Of a stretch of 60,766 nt of DNA, positions 40,644 to 49,488 are shown in pieces. Within the stretch, counting starts at the first letter, position 1. The number at the start of each line of letters is the position of its first letter. The DNA is from G963666705 sp963666705 (lineage in GTDB: Bacteria > Pseudomonadota > Alphaproteobacteria > CADEGL01). The DNA lies in the NCBI GenBank assembly GCA_963666705.2, contig CAXXKO010000027.1:1-60766 (forward strand). The letters are read 5' to 3'. A program made the translations under genes and the position numbers. The notes beneath the pieces are model-generated. The model was not told where the DNA came from and made no database searches. It saw only the letters and a list, made by a program, of their open reading frames with translations.

Positions 40644-41540
40644 CTAAATCGCTTCGGCGCCGCTGATGATTTCGATCAGTTCCTTGGTGATAGCCGCCTG
40701 TCGGGTGCGGTTGTAGGTGAGCGTCAGGTCGTCGATCATCTCGCCCGCATTGCGCGTGGCGCTGTCCATGGCCGTCATGCGGGCACCCTGCTCGCTGGCG
40801 TAGTTCTCCAGGAGCGCCCGGAAGATCTGGACGCCCAGGTTGCGGGGCAGGAGCGCCGCCAGGATTTCCTCCTCAGACGGCTCGGCCTCGTAGGCGGCGC
40901 GCCCGGCATCTCCACCGTCCTCTTCCGCCGCCGGCGCTTCGGCGCCGATCTCGAAGGGCACGAGCTGCTGGCGCGTCAGGACCTGGCTCATGGCCGATTG
41001 GAAGCGGTTGTAGATCATGGTGCAGACATCGAACTCGCCCACCTCGAACAGCTCGGCTATGCGCCGCGCCACCGCCGCCGCCTTGACGTAGTCGAGGCTC
41101 GGCTTGTCCATCTCCTGGTAGCTCTCGAGAATCGAGCCTGCATATTGCCGGCGCAGCTGGTCCCGCGCCTTGCGGCCGATGGTCAGGAGCTTGACCTCCT
41201 TGCCCTCGGACTGAAGCTGGGTGATGAGGCGGCGCGCATCGCGCACGATCGAGGAGTTGAAGCCGCCACAGAGCCCACGGTCGCCCGTCGCCACGACCAC
41301 CAGGTGAACCGCGTCGCGCCCGGTCCCTACGAGCAGCTCGGGCGCGCCCGGATGGTCCACCATGCTGGTGGCGATGGCAGTCAGCATCCGCTCCATGCGG
41401 TCGGCGTAGGGCCGCGCGGCCTCGGCCGCCTCCTGGGCCCGACGCAGCTTCGCCGCCGCGACCATCTTCATGGCCGCGGTGATCTTCTGCGTCGAGGTGA
41501 CGCTGCTGATTCGGACCCTGAGGTCCTTGAGGCTGGCCAT
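40644..41540 (-). CDS. atpG: ATP synthase gamma subunit
   Basis: 298-residue rotating shaft of F1. The N-terminal helix has MASLKDLRVRISSVTSTQKI followed by TAAMKMVAAAKLRRAQ. The C-terminus has MTAMDSATRNAGEMIDDLTL with YNRTRQAAITKELIEIISG. An acidic insertion around residues 200-225 (EEDGGDAGRAAYEAEPSEEE) is common in alphaproteobacteria. Between atpA (25 nt) and atpD. Confidence 0.97.
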   Translation of the reverse strand: MASLKDLRVRISSVTSTQKITAAMKMVAAAKLRRAQEAAEAARPYADRMERMLTAIATSMVDHPGAPELLVGTGRDAVHLVVVATGDRGLCGGFNSSIVRDARRLITQLQSEGKEVKLLTIGRKARDQLRRQYAGSILESYQEMDKPSLDYVKAAAVARRIAELFEVGEFDVCTMIYNRFQSAMSQVLTRQQLVPFEIGAEAPAAEEDGGDAGRAAYEAEPSEEEILAALLPRNLGVQIFRALLENYASEQGARMTAMDSATRNAGEMIDDLTLTYNRTRQAAITKELIEIISGAEAI

Positions 41541-41565
41541 TCAGCGCTTCCAGGCTCGGCGGGGC

Positions 41566-43095
41566 TCAGGCGAAGGTCTTGGCGAAGCCGTCGATGAAGG
41601 CCCGGAGCTTCTTGTCCGTCTCCGCCGAGACTTCCTGCTCTTCGCGGATGGCGGCCAGCATGTCCTGGCCGTTTGCGCGGACCTCGCCCATGAAGTCCTC
41701 GAGGAAGCGGGTTATGTCCGCAACCGCGACGCCGTCGAGGTAGCCTTGGGTGCCGGCGAAGATGGACACCACCTGCTCCTCGACCGGGAGCGGCTTGTAC
41801 TGGTCCTGCTTGAGCACCTCGGTCAGGCGCTCGCCCCGGGCCAGCAGGCGCTGGGTCGCGGCGTCGAGGTCGGACGCGAACTGGGCGAAGGCGGCCATCT
41901 CGCGATATTGCGCGAGCTCGAGCTTGATGCTGCCCGCAACCTGCTTCATGGCCTTGATCTGGGCCGCGGAGCCCACCCGGCTCACCGACAGGCCGACGTT
42001 GATGGCCGGCCGGATGCCTTGATAGAAGAGGTCCGTCTCGAGGAAGATCTGGCCGTCGGTGATGGAAATGACGTTGGTCGGGATGTAGGCGGAGACGTCG
42101 TTGGCCTGGGTCTCGATGACGGGCAGGGCCGTAAGCGAGCCGCCCCCCTCCTCGGCGCTCATCTTGGCCGCGCGCTCGAGCAGGCGCGAATGGAGGTAGA
42201 AGATGTCGCCCGGATAGGCCTCGCGCCCCGGCGGGCGGCGCAGCAGCAGCGACATCTGGCGATAGGCGACGGCCTGCTTGGAAAGGTCGTCGTAGATGAT
42301 GAGGGCGTGCATGCCGTTGTCGCGGAAGAACTCGCCCATGGCGCAGCCCGTATAGGGGGCGAGGAACTGGAGGGGTGCGGGCTCCGACGCGGTCGCGGCG
42401 ACGATGATGGTGTATTCGAGGGCGCCGAAATCCTCGAGCTCCTTGACGATGCGCGCCACGGTGGACCGCTTCTGGCCGATCGCCACGTAGACGCAGAAGA
42501 GCCTTTTCGATTCGTCGTCGCCGTCGAAGAACCGCTTCTGATTGATGATGGCGTCGATGGCCACGGCCGTCTTGCCGGTCTGGCGGTCGCCGATGATGAG
42601 CTCGCGCTGACCGCGCCCGACCGGGACCAGGCTGTCGATGGCCTTGAGGCCCGACTGCATGGGCTCGTGCACCGGCTGGCGGGCGATGATGCCGGGGGCC
42701 TTGACCTCGGCCTGGGTGCGCGTCACGTCCACCAACGCGCCCTTGCCGTCGATCGGGTTGCCGAGAGCGTCGACCACGCGCCCGAGAAGGCCGCGTCCCA
42801 CGGGCACGTCGACGATGGCACCGGTGCGCTTGACGGTGTCGCCCTCCCGGATGTCGCGGTCGTCGCCGAAGATGACGACGCCGACATTGTCGACCTCGAG
42901 GTTGAGCGCCATGCCCCGGACGCCGCCGGGGAACTCGACCAGCTCACCGGCCTGGACCTGGTCGAGCCCATGAATGCGGGCGACCCCGTCGCCGACGGAC
43001 AGGACCTGCCCGACCTCGGAGACGTCGGCCTCGGTGCCGAAATTGGCGATCTGCTCTTTCAGAATCGCGGAAATCTCCGCGGCCCGAATCTCCAT
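41566..43095 (-). CDS. atpA: ATP synthase alpha subunit
   Basis: 509-residue non-catalytic nucleotide-binding subunit of F1. Markers are EIRAAEISAILKEQIANFG, the P-loop GDRQTGKTAVAID, the stretch ALEYTIIVAATASEPAPLQF, LLLRRPPGREAYPGDIFYLH and the conserved Arg region SVSRVGSAAQIKAM. ATG 43095 is used; an extra upstream TTG (43098) is in frame. The atpH stop overlaps its start by 1 nt (TGATG). Confidence 0.98.
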   Translation of the reverse strand: MEIRAAEISAILKEQIANFGTEADVSEVGQVLSVGDGVARIHGLDQVQAGELVEFPGGVRGMALNLEVDNVGVVIFGDDRDIREGDTVKRTGAIVDVPVGRGLLGRVVDALGNPIDGKGALVDVTRTQAEVKAPGIIARQPVHEPMQSGLKAIDSLVPVGRGQRELIIGDRQTGKTAVAIDAIINQKRFFDGDDESKRLFCVYVAIGQKRSTVARIVKELEDFGALEYTIIVAATASEPAPLQFLAPYTGCAMGEFFRDNGMHALIIYDDLSKQAVAYRQMSLLLRRPPGREAYPGDIFYLHSRLLERAAKMSAEEGGGSLTALPVIETQANDVSAYIPTNVISITDGQIFLETDLFYQGIRPAINVGLSVSRVGSAAQIKAMKQVAGSIKLELAQYREMAAFAQFASDLDAATQRLLARGERLTEVLKQDQYKPLPVEEQVVSIFAGTQGYLDGVAVADITRFLEDFMGEVRANGQDMLAAIREEQEVSAETDKKLRAFIDGFAKTFA

Positions 43096-43655
43096 CAACC
43101 AACCCCTTTCATGGCGAGTTGCAGCCGTTGCAGCTTGGTGCGCAGGGATGAATCGACCATGCGCGAGCCGACTCGGACGACGAGGCCGCCGATGATGGCG
43201 GGGTCGATCTTGAGGTCGAGCGAAATGCGGTTGCCCACCGTGCCCTCGAGCGCCTCGGTGAGCGCGTCAACTTGGGCCGTGCCGAGCGCCTTGGCCGACG
43301 TCACCTCGACCGGCACCTCGCCCCGGCGCGCGGCCAGCAGGGCGAGGTAGGACTTGGCCATGGCGCCGAGCACGAACAGGCGCCGGTTGCGCGCGACGAC
43401 GCCCACGAAGCGGCGCACCAAGGCGCTGACGCCAGCCTTCTCGACCACCGCCTCGAAAGCCCTCGCCTGGTCCTCGCGCCGGATCACCGGGCTGCGGACG
43501 AGGCGCCGCAGATCGTCGTTTTCATCGATCATGGCGGCGAGGCCACGCAGGTCCTCCGCCGTCTCGTCGAGCGCCTTTTCCGCCTCCGCCAGCTCGTAGA
43601 GCGCACCAGCATAGCGGTCGGCAATACCCGATAATTCTGTCGACTCGGATGCCAA
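43095..43655 (-). CDS. atpH: ATP synthase delta subunit
   Basis: 186-residue subunit of the peripheral stalk connecting F1 to F0. The N-terminal six-helix bundle has GIADRYAGALYELAEAEKAL, and the C-terminal part VEVTSAKALGTAQVDALTEA and IDPAIIGGLVVRVGSRMVD followed by SSLRTKL. TTG 43655 (reading MASESTELSG) gives normal family length, with an AGGGA about 12 nt upstream; the longer frame to 43718 adds an Arg-rich peptide. First gene of the F1 operon; F0 genes are not in the window. Confidence 0.93.
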   Translation of the reverse strand: MASESTELSGIADRYAGALYELAEAEKALDETAEDLRGLAAMIDENDDLRRLVRSPVIRREDQARAFEAVVEKAGVSALVRRFVGVVARNRRLFVLGAMAKSYLALLAARRGEVPVEVTSAKALGTAQVDALTEALEGTVGNRISLDLKIDPAIIGGLVVRVGSRMVDSSLRTKLQRLQLAMKGVG

Positions 43656-43899
43656 CGAAGACGATCCCTGAATGTGCCCCGGAAAGCGCCTGAAACGCCT
43701 GAGGGGGGCACCAACCAACCCCCTCTCGCGGGTCTCCGCCCGCGCAAAAGCTGGCGTTCTCTAACATAGTCCCCTGTGGCACGCAACCCGGCTCGGGCAG
43801 CGCCGGGGGCATGCGCCAGAAGGGCTGAAGCCGAGGCGACACTTGGCCTCGCGGGCCCGTCGAGGCCCGTTGGAGGGGCGCTCGGCGCTGGTCGTTTTT
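43656..43899. other. Intergenic region between atpH and the hydroxyacid dehydrogenase gene
   Basis: 244 bp upstream of atpH and downstream of the dehydrogenase stop, both on the minus strand. It must contain the atp operon promoter. On the minus strand TTGCGT with a TTAGAG 16 bp on (around 43760-43785) is a weak candidate. No gene or repeat is seen. Confidence 0.35.
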
Positions 43900-44829
43900 C
43901 TAGAAGCCGACGGCTGGATCGACGCGGTTCAGCAACGGCAATCCGTCGCGCGCGCGGCGGATGTTCTCGACGATCTGCACGGTCAGGATATTGGCGCGGG
44001 GCTGGCCCGCCACGTGGGGCGTCATGAGCACCTTGGGGTGCCCCCAGTAGGGGTGGCCCGACGGCAGGGGCTCCTCGTTGAAGACATCGAGCGCGGCCCC
44101 CGCGATATGGCCGCTGTCGAGCGCCGCGAGCAGATCGGCGTCCACCACATGGCCGCCGCGCGCCACGTTGATCACGGCGGCGCCGGGCGGGAGCGCCGCG
44201 AGCGTATCCTTGTTGACGATGCCGCGTGTCGCGTCGGTCAGCGGCAGGACGCAGACCAGGATCTCGGCCTCGGAGAGGAACGGCCCGAGCCCTTCGGCGC
44301 CGTGGAAGACGCGGACGCCTTCGCACCCACCCGGCGGCATGCACCAGCCGAGGACGTCGAAGCCGAGGGCGACGAGCTTGCGCGCAGCGTCACCGCCGAT
44401 GACGCCGAGGCCCATGACGCCCACCCGGCGGTGCCGGGTCTCGGGCTTGGCGATCACGTCCCAGCGCCGCTCCCGCCGCAGGGCCGCGTAGCCCGGCATG
44501 TCGCGGTGGAAGTGAAGGACCGTGTAGAGCACGTATTCGCTCAACTGCGCGGCGAGGTCGGGATCGACGATGCGCGCGATTGGCACGCCCTCGGGCAAAT
44601 CGGGGTCGAGGAAGATGTGATCGACGCCGGCCCCCTGGGAGAGGATGACCTTGAGGTTGGGGTAGCGCCGCAGGTCGCCGGGCCGGGAGCGCCAGACGAT
44701 GGCGTATTCGATGTCCGCCACGTCGCCCACATCGGGCCAGACCCTGAATTCCATGTCCGCCAGGTGCTCGGCCAGAGCCTTGCGCCAGGGCTCGGGGTCG
44801 TCCATCAGGCATTGGAACAGGATCGCCAT
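43900..44829 (-). CDS. D-isomer-specific 2-hydroxyacid dehydrogenase (glyoxylate/hydroxypyruvate reductase A-like)
   Basis: 309 residues. NAD(P)-binding fold with RVGVMGLGVIGGDAARKL. The catalytic Arg is in INVARGGHVVD, Glu in LDVFNEEPLP and His in LMTPHVAGQP. The N-terminal half (VILSQGAGVDHIFLDPDLP) and the helix AAQLSEYVLYTVLHFHRDMP follow the GhrA branch, which reduces glyoxylate and hydroxypyruvate with NADPH. It leads a minus-strand set with the creatininase-like and M20 genes, 37 nt downstream of the former. Confidence 0.87.
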   Translation of the reverse strand: MAILFQCLMDDPEPWRKALAEHLADMEFRVWPDVGDVADIEYAIVWRSRPGDLRRYPNLKVILSQGAGVDHIFLDPDLPEGVPIARIVDPDLAAQLSEYVLYTVLHFHRDMPGYAALRRERRWDVIAKPETRHRRVGVMGLGVIGGDAARKLVALGFDVLGWCMPPGGCEGVRVFHGAEGLGPFLSEAEILVCVLPLTDATRGIVNKDTLAALPPGAAVINVARGGHVVDADLLAALDSGHIAGAALDVFNEEPLPSGHPYWGHPKVLMTPHVAGQPRANILTVQIVENIRRARDGLPLLNRVDPAVGF

Positions 44830-44866
44830 CGCGCCGTCCTCCGTGGTGTGGCCCTCCTTGCGGCCC

Positions 44867-45667
44867 TCACTTCAGCATGTCGAGGGGTGCGCGATGCATC
44901 TCGGCGAGCAGCTCGAGCAGCCGCGCCGCCGCCTGTTCGACGAGCGCCTTGCCCCGCGCGGCATCGGCGGCGGCGGCGTCGCCCACGGCGCCGGCGGGGT
45001 TGAGGTCGCCCGCCTTCCAGGCGAAGCCGAAGCGGCCCTGGGGCGAGAGGTGGCGGTATTCCCGCGCCATGCGCCCGGTCAGGGATTCGAAGTCGCGCGC
45101 TTCCGCCATATGCACAAGGTCCGGCTTCAGGTGCAGCATGATCGAGGTCTCGATAGCGCCCGCGTGGATGCCGAGGCGCACCTCCTCTGCCGCGAACGCT
45201 TCGGCCGGGTCGTAGAGGTGGTAGGTGTTGGCTGGCACCACCATCATGCCGTGGCGCCGGCGCAGCGCGCCCGCCGCGATCTCCATCACCGGCGGGTTGC
45301 CGCCGTGGCTGTTGAGGAGCACGAGCCGCCGCACGCCGGCAGCCGCCACCCCCGCCCCGATCTCGGTGAGGACGGCGCCCAGTGTCTCCGCCCGCAGGGT
45401 GAGGGTGCCGGCGAAGCCGTCATGCTCGTCGCTTCTGCCGACCAGGACGGGGGGCAGGGCCGTCGCCGGCAACCCGTCCGGCCGATCCGCGAGCGCGCGG
45501 GCGAGGATGCCCTCGACGATATCGGCGTCTGTCGAGAGCGGGAGGTGGGGGCCGTGCTGTTCGATCGCCGCGAGGGGCAGGATGGCGACGACGGCAACGG
45601 CGTCGAGCGCCGCCACCTCGGCCGCCGTCATTTCGCGCCAGTAGGCCCGCGGCATGGGCGCCGTCAT
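44867..45667 (-). CDS. Creatininase-family amidohydrolase
   Basis: 266 residues. The di-metal site appears as PLAAIEQHGPHLPLSTDADI (Glu, His, Asp), LVLLNSHGGNPPVMEIAAG (second His and Asn) and HAGAIETSIMLHLKPDLV (Glu). This family hydrolyses creatinine, formamidopyrimidines or cleaves peptides (MftE); which one applies cannot be told. It lies 25 nt after the M20 peptidase gene and on the same strand. No mycofactocin genes are seen, so the MftE role is unlikely. Confidence 0.87.
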   Translation of the reverse strand: MTAPMPRAYWREMTAAEVAALDAVAVVAILPLAAIEQHGPHLPLSTDADIVEGILARALADRPDGLPATALPPVLVGRSDEHDGFAGTLTLRAETLGAVLTEIGAGVAAAGVRRLVLLNSHGGNPPVMEIAAGALRRRHGMMVVPANTYHLYDPAEAFAAEEVRLGIHAGAIETSIMLHLKPDLVHMAEARDFESLTGRMAREYRHLSPQGRFGFAWKAGDLNPAGAVGDAAAADAARGKALVEQAAARLLELLAEMHRAPLDMLK

Positions 45668-45692
45668 GGCGACGGCCGCCCCCGCTCCGGCC

Positions 45693-46955
45693 TCATCCCG
45701 CGCGGCTCATATAGTCGTAGGCGCTCAAGACGTGGCAGCGGACGACGTGGAAGAAGGTTTCGATCTCCACGTACTCGTCGTAGGAGCCCATGCCCGTCGG
45801 CGGCGGGCCGTAGACATAGGCCGGCACGTTGCGGTAGCGCCACAGGCGCGCGTCGGTGCCGCCCAGGCTGACGATGGGCACGGGCTCGTAGCCGCCCACC
45901 GCGTTGGCGTTCTTCTGCAGGTGCTCGACCATCTCGTGATAGGGCTCGCACCAGCTCGGCGGGTTGTAATTGATCTCCCTGAGCGTCGCCTGGGGGTAGC
46001 CCTCGAGCACCCGGTCGACCACGGCCATGACCTGTTCCTTCTCCACCCCCACGGGCAGGCGGATGTCGGCTTCGATGCGCACATGGTCGGGCACCATGTT
46101 GACCTTGAGCCCGCCCTGGATCATGCCGATGTTGAGGGTCACGCGGGGCACGATATCGGCGGCCCCGGCACCCATGGCGCGGTCCATCTCCGCATGTACC
46201 TGATCGAGCGCGCGGAACACGTTGTCCGGCATGTCGGGCTCGATCCCGGTCACGGCCTCCAGGTCCTGCATCAGGGCGGCGGCGACCTTGGACGCGCTCT
46301 CGGTCAGGTGCGGGTAGGCGCCGTGCGCACCCCTGGTGCGGACGTCGAGCTCGAGCCACAGGGGGCCCTTCTCGCCGAAGCGGATGGTGTAGGGGCTCGA
46401 GGGCTCGCCGTTGAGACAGCAGTCGCCGTGGACCTCGGGGTGGTGCTCGTGCAGGTAGCGCGCCCCCCAGGGGCCGAAGGTCTCCTCGTCGGAGACGCAT
46501 GTGAGGGTGAGGCGGCCGCTGAGCTTCTCCTTGATGCGGTGGAGGTAGCGGAAGGTGAAGATCGAGGCCGTGGTGCCGCACTTCATGTCCGAGCTGCCGC
46601 GGCCCCAGACCTTGCCGTCGGCCACGGCGCCGCTCCACGGCCCGTGGGTCCAGCGGTCGTCGCCCTCCTCGACGGGGAAGCAGTCGATATGGCCGTTCAG
46701 CACCAGGTGGCGCCCGGGGGCCGCGCCCTCGAAGGTGCCCACCACATTGGCCATGGTGGGCTGGGGGTCGATAATTCGGTAGGGCAACGCCTCGCGGTCG
46801 AGGAAATCGGTGATGTGCTTGACGGCGACCGTCGTATCCCCTGGCGGATTGGGCGAGGCCGCGGCCACGAAACCGCTGAAGAACGCGACCAGTTGGTCCC
46901 TGTCCGCCTCGATCCAATCGAGAAGCTGCTGCTTCTCCGCACTCATCTCCGCCAT
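45693..46955 (-). CDS. M20-family peptidase/deacylase (ArgE/DapE-like)
   Basis: 420 residues. Zinc site: LVLNGHIDCFPVEEGDD (His with following Asp), VWGRGSSDMKCGT (bridging Asp), CVSDEETFGPWGARYL (catalytic Glu pair). The dimerisation domain starts near VRTRGAHGAYPH. Members remove acyl groups from amino acids or cleave dipeptides. ATG 46955 is supported by GGGGAGGGGGCG directly upstream; ATG 46946 is a second choice. First gene of the minus-strand trio with creatininase-like and GhrA-like genes, consistent with a small amide catabolic pathway. Confidence 0.88.
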   Translation of the reverse strand: MAEMSAEKQQLLDWIEADRDQLVAFFSGFVAAASPNPPGDTTVAVKHITDFLDREALPYRIIDPQPTMANVVGTFEGAAPGRHLVLNGHIDCFPVEEGDDRWTHGPWSGAVADGKVWGRGSSDMKCGTTASIFTFRYLHRIKEKLSGRLTLTCVSDEETFGPWGARYLHEHHPEVHGDCCLNGEPSSPYTIRFGEKGPLWLELDVRTRGAHGAYPHLTESASKVAAALMQDLEAVTGIEPDMPDNVFRALDQVHAEMDRAMGAGAADIVPRVTLNIGMIQGGLKVNMVPDHVRIEADIRLPVGVEKEQVMAVVDRVLEGYPQATLREINYNPPSWCEPYHEMVEHLQKNANAVGGYEPVPIVSLGGTDARLWRYRNVPAYVYGPPPTGMGSYDEYVEIETFFHVVRCHVLSAYDYMSRAG

Positions 46956-47051
46956 CGCCCCCTCCCCTGTTCGCCCCGGTTGGCCGGCCGCGAGCTTACG
47001 GCTGGGTCGGGCGGCGTTCAATGGTGCGGTGGAGCGCGGCCAGACTCTGGG

Positions 47052-47924
47052 CTATCGCGCCTTCCGTCGTCGCACCGGTTCCTTTCTTTTGGCGTCACGC
47101 CGGGAACCTGGGTCCCCGGGAACCACGGCCAGGGCGCGAAGGCTAGCTGCGATAGTGCCCGCGCGCCACATATCGCGAAACATCGCGGCCCACTCGTGAA
47201 AGGCGATGCGCAGGGGGTCATAGCCCGGATCCGGGCCGCGCAGGCCGTATTGCGGCGGATCGGACCGATCCTCGCGGGCGTAGGTGCCAAAAACGCGGTC
47301 CCACACGATGAAAACGGTGCCGAACTTCCGGTTGAAATAGCGATCGTTGACGCCGTGATGGACGCGGTGATTGGACGGCGTGACGAGCACCGCCTCGAGG
47401 GGCCCGAGCTTCGGAATCCATTCGCCGTGCAGCCAAATATCGTAGAGGAACTGAGACGTGATGACGACACCGATGACCTTCGGGTCGAACCCAATCCATA
47501 CGAACGGAATAGCGACGATCCAGCCGCCCGAAACGAGATCGGTCCAGCCCTGGCGGAACGAGGCCAGGAAGTTCAGCTCCTTCGTGCTGTGGTGCACCAC
47601 GTGTGTCGCCCATAGCCAGCGCAGCGCGTGGTCGGCCCGGTGACGCCAGTAGCGCAGGAAATCCCAGACCACGAAGCCCAGGAGATAGCCCCACCACGCC
47701 GGCGGCACATCGAACGCGCGCAGACGGTGCACTTCCGTGAACAAGCCCGCAAGGACCACGCCCGCGAAGGCCGTCGCCGCGACGAAGCCCACGGCGACGA
47801 CGGTGCTCGCGGCCGTATGCCGCGGCCGATAGTGCACGCGCCAGCCGACGAGGGGCGGCAACAGCGCTTCCACCACGATGGCCATCGCCACCGCGGCGAT
47901 AATCCAGTTGTCCAGGCCTATCAC
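47052..47924 (-). CDS. Membrane fatty acid hydroxylase / sterol desaturase-like protein
   Basis: 290-residue integral membrane di-iron protein. Hydrophobic segments include WIIAAVAMAIVVEALLPPLV and VVAVGFVAATAFAGVVLAGL. Histidine clusters HRADH, HVVHH and HRVHH form the iron site of the family. The substrate is unknown; homologues hydroxylate fatty acids, carotenoids or sterol-like lipids. The C-terminus is basic (RRDAKRKEPVRRRKAR). It stands alone, with the M20 gene start about 95 bp beyond its stop. Confidence 0.88.
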   Translation of the reverse strand: MIGLDNWIIAAVAMAIVVEALLPPLVGWRVHYRPRHTAASTVVAVGFVAATAFAGVVLAGLFTEVHRLRAFDVPPAWWGYLLGFVVWDFLRYWRHRADHALRWLWATHVVHHSTKELNFLASFRQGWTDLVSGGWIVAIPFVWIGFDPKVIGVVITSQFLYDIWLHGEWIPKLGPLEAVLVTPSNHRVHHGVNDRYFNRKFGTVFIVWDRVFGTYAREDRSDPPQYGLRGPDPGYDPLRIAFHEWAAMFRDMWRAGTIAASLRALAVVPGDPGSRRDAKRKEPVRRRKAR

Positions 47925-48130
47925 GCCCTCTCCATGCCAGACCGGCCAGTCACCGCGAACGACCAGTCATGCAATGCGCTTCGTCATCGGCAAGAGATCC
48001 GCTCACGAATGCCGAGACCTCCGCCCGCCCACCCGGCGCATCCAAACCCTCCCAATTTCGGAAGAGCTCTAAAGCCGGACAGATCATTTGTCACATAGAC
48101 CGGTCATACCGCGTGTTACCGACAAGACAC

Positions 48131-49348
48131 ATGATTCTGCTTGCCGGATTTTTGGACCGCCAGTATAGTTTGCTACAGTATATTGTGGCCTGGGGCACGG
48201 CTTTGCGCAAAATAACCTTGTTATTCGCCAACTTGGCTGTTGCGCTCGCGGCATTTGTTCTCGCGGGGCCGATGTCGGCCGCCCTGGCCGGCAATCCGGT
48301 TGTGCCCGTTGTCATCAACGACGAGGGGCCGGGCGGGGGTGAATCCGTCAACGGCGACGTCGCGGGCTCATTCGGCAGCGTCCTGGGCGGCCTGTTCGAT
48401 TCCCACTTCGATTCCTTCTTTTCGGGATCGGGAGGCGGGAGTGCGAAGGGTGGAACAGTCTTCGATGCACAGGGCGTCTCGGGCAACGGCGCGCCCCCGA
48501 TCCAGTTGGCCTCCGCCGACCCCAACTTCGTCTTTCAATTGGCGCAGACACCCCTTCGACACGAGGCCCGCCTCGGCGATGGCTCGCTCGGCCCCGTGAC
48601 CCTTTGGGTCAATGGCGCCGTCTCCTTCATCGACAGCGATCGAGCGCTCGATGTCTACGACGGTAAGCTCGGTGCTTTGATACCGGGCATCGACTTTCGC
48701 CCGTTCGACAGCCTCATGCTCGGCGTCGCGTTTCCATACGAGTTCGGCAATTTCGACATCGAGCGACAGGTCTCCGAACGAAAGATCAACGGCATCGGCG
48801 TCATGCCCTACGGGGCGTGGCGGGTTGCCGATTCGGTTCTGATCGCGTTCCGCGGCGGCGCCTCCTGGTTCGACAACAAGGTTTCCGTGAATAGCGCCGG
48901 CGCCAGTGGCGAGTTCGACAGCATGAGCGTCTCGGGCGATTTGAGCGGGGCCTACCTGTACGACTGGAGGTCCGTATCGCTGATCGGCCGGATCGGCTAC
49001 CGGCAAATTCACGATTCCACGACCGGCTATACCTTGAGCAGCGGAACGCCGGTCGGCGACGACCAGTCCGATATCGGCCAGGGACGGCTGGAACTGGTCG
49101 TCAAGTATCCCATGGAATTCGTCACGCCGTTCGTCGAAGGCCGCGTCGAGCATGAGTTCATGTCGCCTGGAAAACCCATCTTCAACGGTGCCGTCGCCAC
49201 GGACGATCGGACGGGTGGCGTGATCGGGGCCGGAGTCGCGGTGACATTCACGGAGGGGCTGGTCGGCGACCTGTCGTTTTCGACCGCCGTCGGGCGCGAA
49301 GACTTCACGCGACACACTATTCAGGGCAATGTGCGGCTCGTCTTCTGA
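48131..49348 (+). CDS. Outer-membrane beta-barrel (autotransporter-like) protein of unknown role
   Basis: 405 residues from ATG 48131. A signal peptide probably starts further in, at LRKITLLFANLAVALAAFVL with cleavage near AALAGNP, so GTG or TTG codons around 48185-48220 are alternative starts. A Gly/Ser-rich segment (SFGSVLGGLFDSHFDSFFSG) is followed by about 270 residues of amphipathic strands (LMLGVAFPYEFGNFDIERQV, GRIGYRQIHDSTTGY). The final residue is Phe (NVRLVF), as required for barrel assembly. It resembles the C-terminal barrel of autotransporters without a recognisable passenger. GC content is lower than in its neighbours. Confidence 0.7.
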   Translation: MILLAGFLDRQYSLLQYIVAWGTALRKITLLFANLAVALAAFVLAGPMSAALAGNPVVPVVINDEGPGGGESVNGDVAGSFGSVLGGLFDSHFDSFFSGSGGGSAKGGTVFDAQGVSGNGAPPIQLASADPNFVFQLAQTPLRHEARLGDGSLGPVTLWVNGAVSFIDSDRALDVYDGKLGALIPGIDFRPFDSLMLGVAFPYEFGNFDIERQVSERKINGIGVMPYGAWRVADSVLIAFRGGASWFDNKVSVNSAGASGEFDSMSVSGDLSGAYLYDWRSVSLIGRIGYRQIHDSTTGYTLSSGTPVGDDQSDIGQGRLELVVKYPMEFVTPFVEGRVEHEFMSPGKPIFNGAVATDDRTGGVIGAGVAVTFTEGLVGDLSFSTAVGREDFTRHTIQGNVRLVF

Positions 49349-49488
49349 GCCCGGCCCACGCCGCGCCATGGCTTGGATTCCCGAGCGCGTGCATCTTCAG
49401 TTCCCCTCCCCCGATTGTCCGTCGTCAAAACATTTGGGACTGTTGAGCCTGTTTTATAACGGAGGATCTGGCTCATCTTGGATTGATG

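Noticed and set aside
39007..40647. 546-codon plus-strand frame across atpD
   Set aside because: Antisense shadow of a highly conserved gene.
41470..43350. 626-codon plus-strand frame across atpA and atpH
   Set aside because: Antisense to the ATP synthase genes; low-complexity, no start signal.
44867..45667. Mycofactocin maturation protease MftE
   Set aside because: The creatininase fold fits, but no mftA, mftB, mftC or mftD is nearby.
45654..47615. 653-codon plus-strand frame across the M20 gene and sterol-desaturase gene
   Set aside because: Shadow of genes with clear catalytic motifs on the minus strand; no motif of its own.
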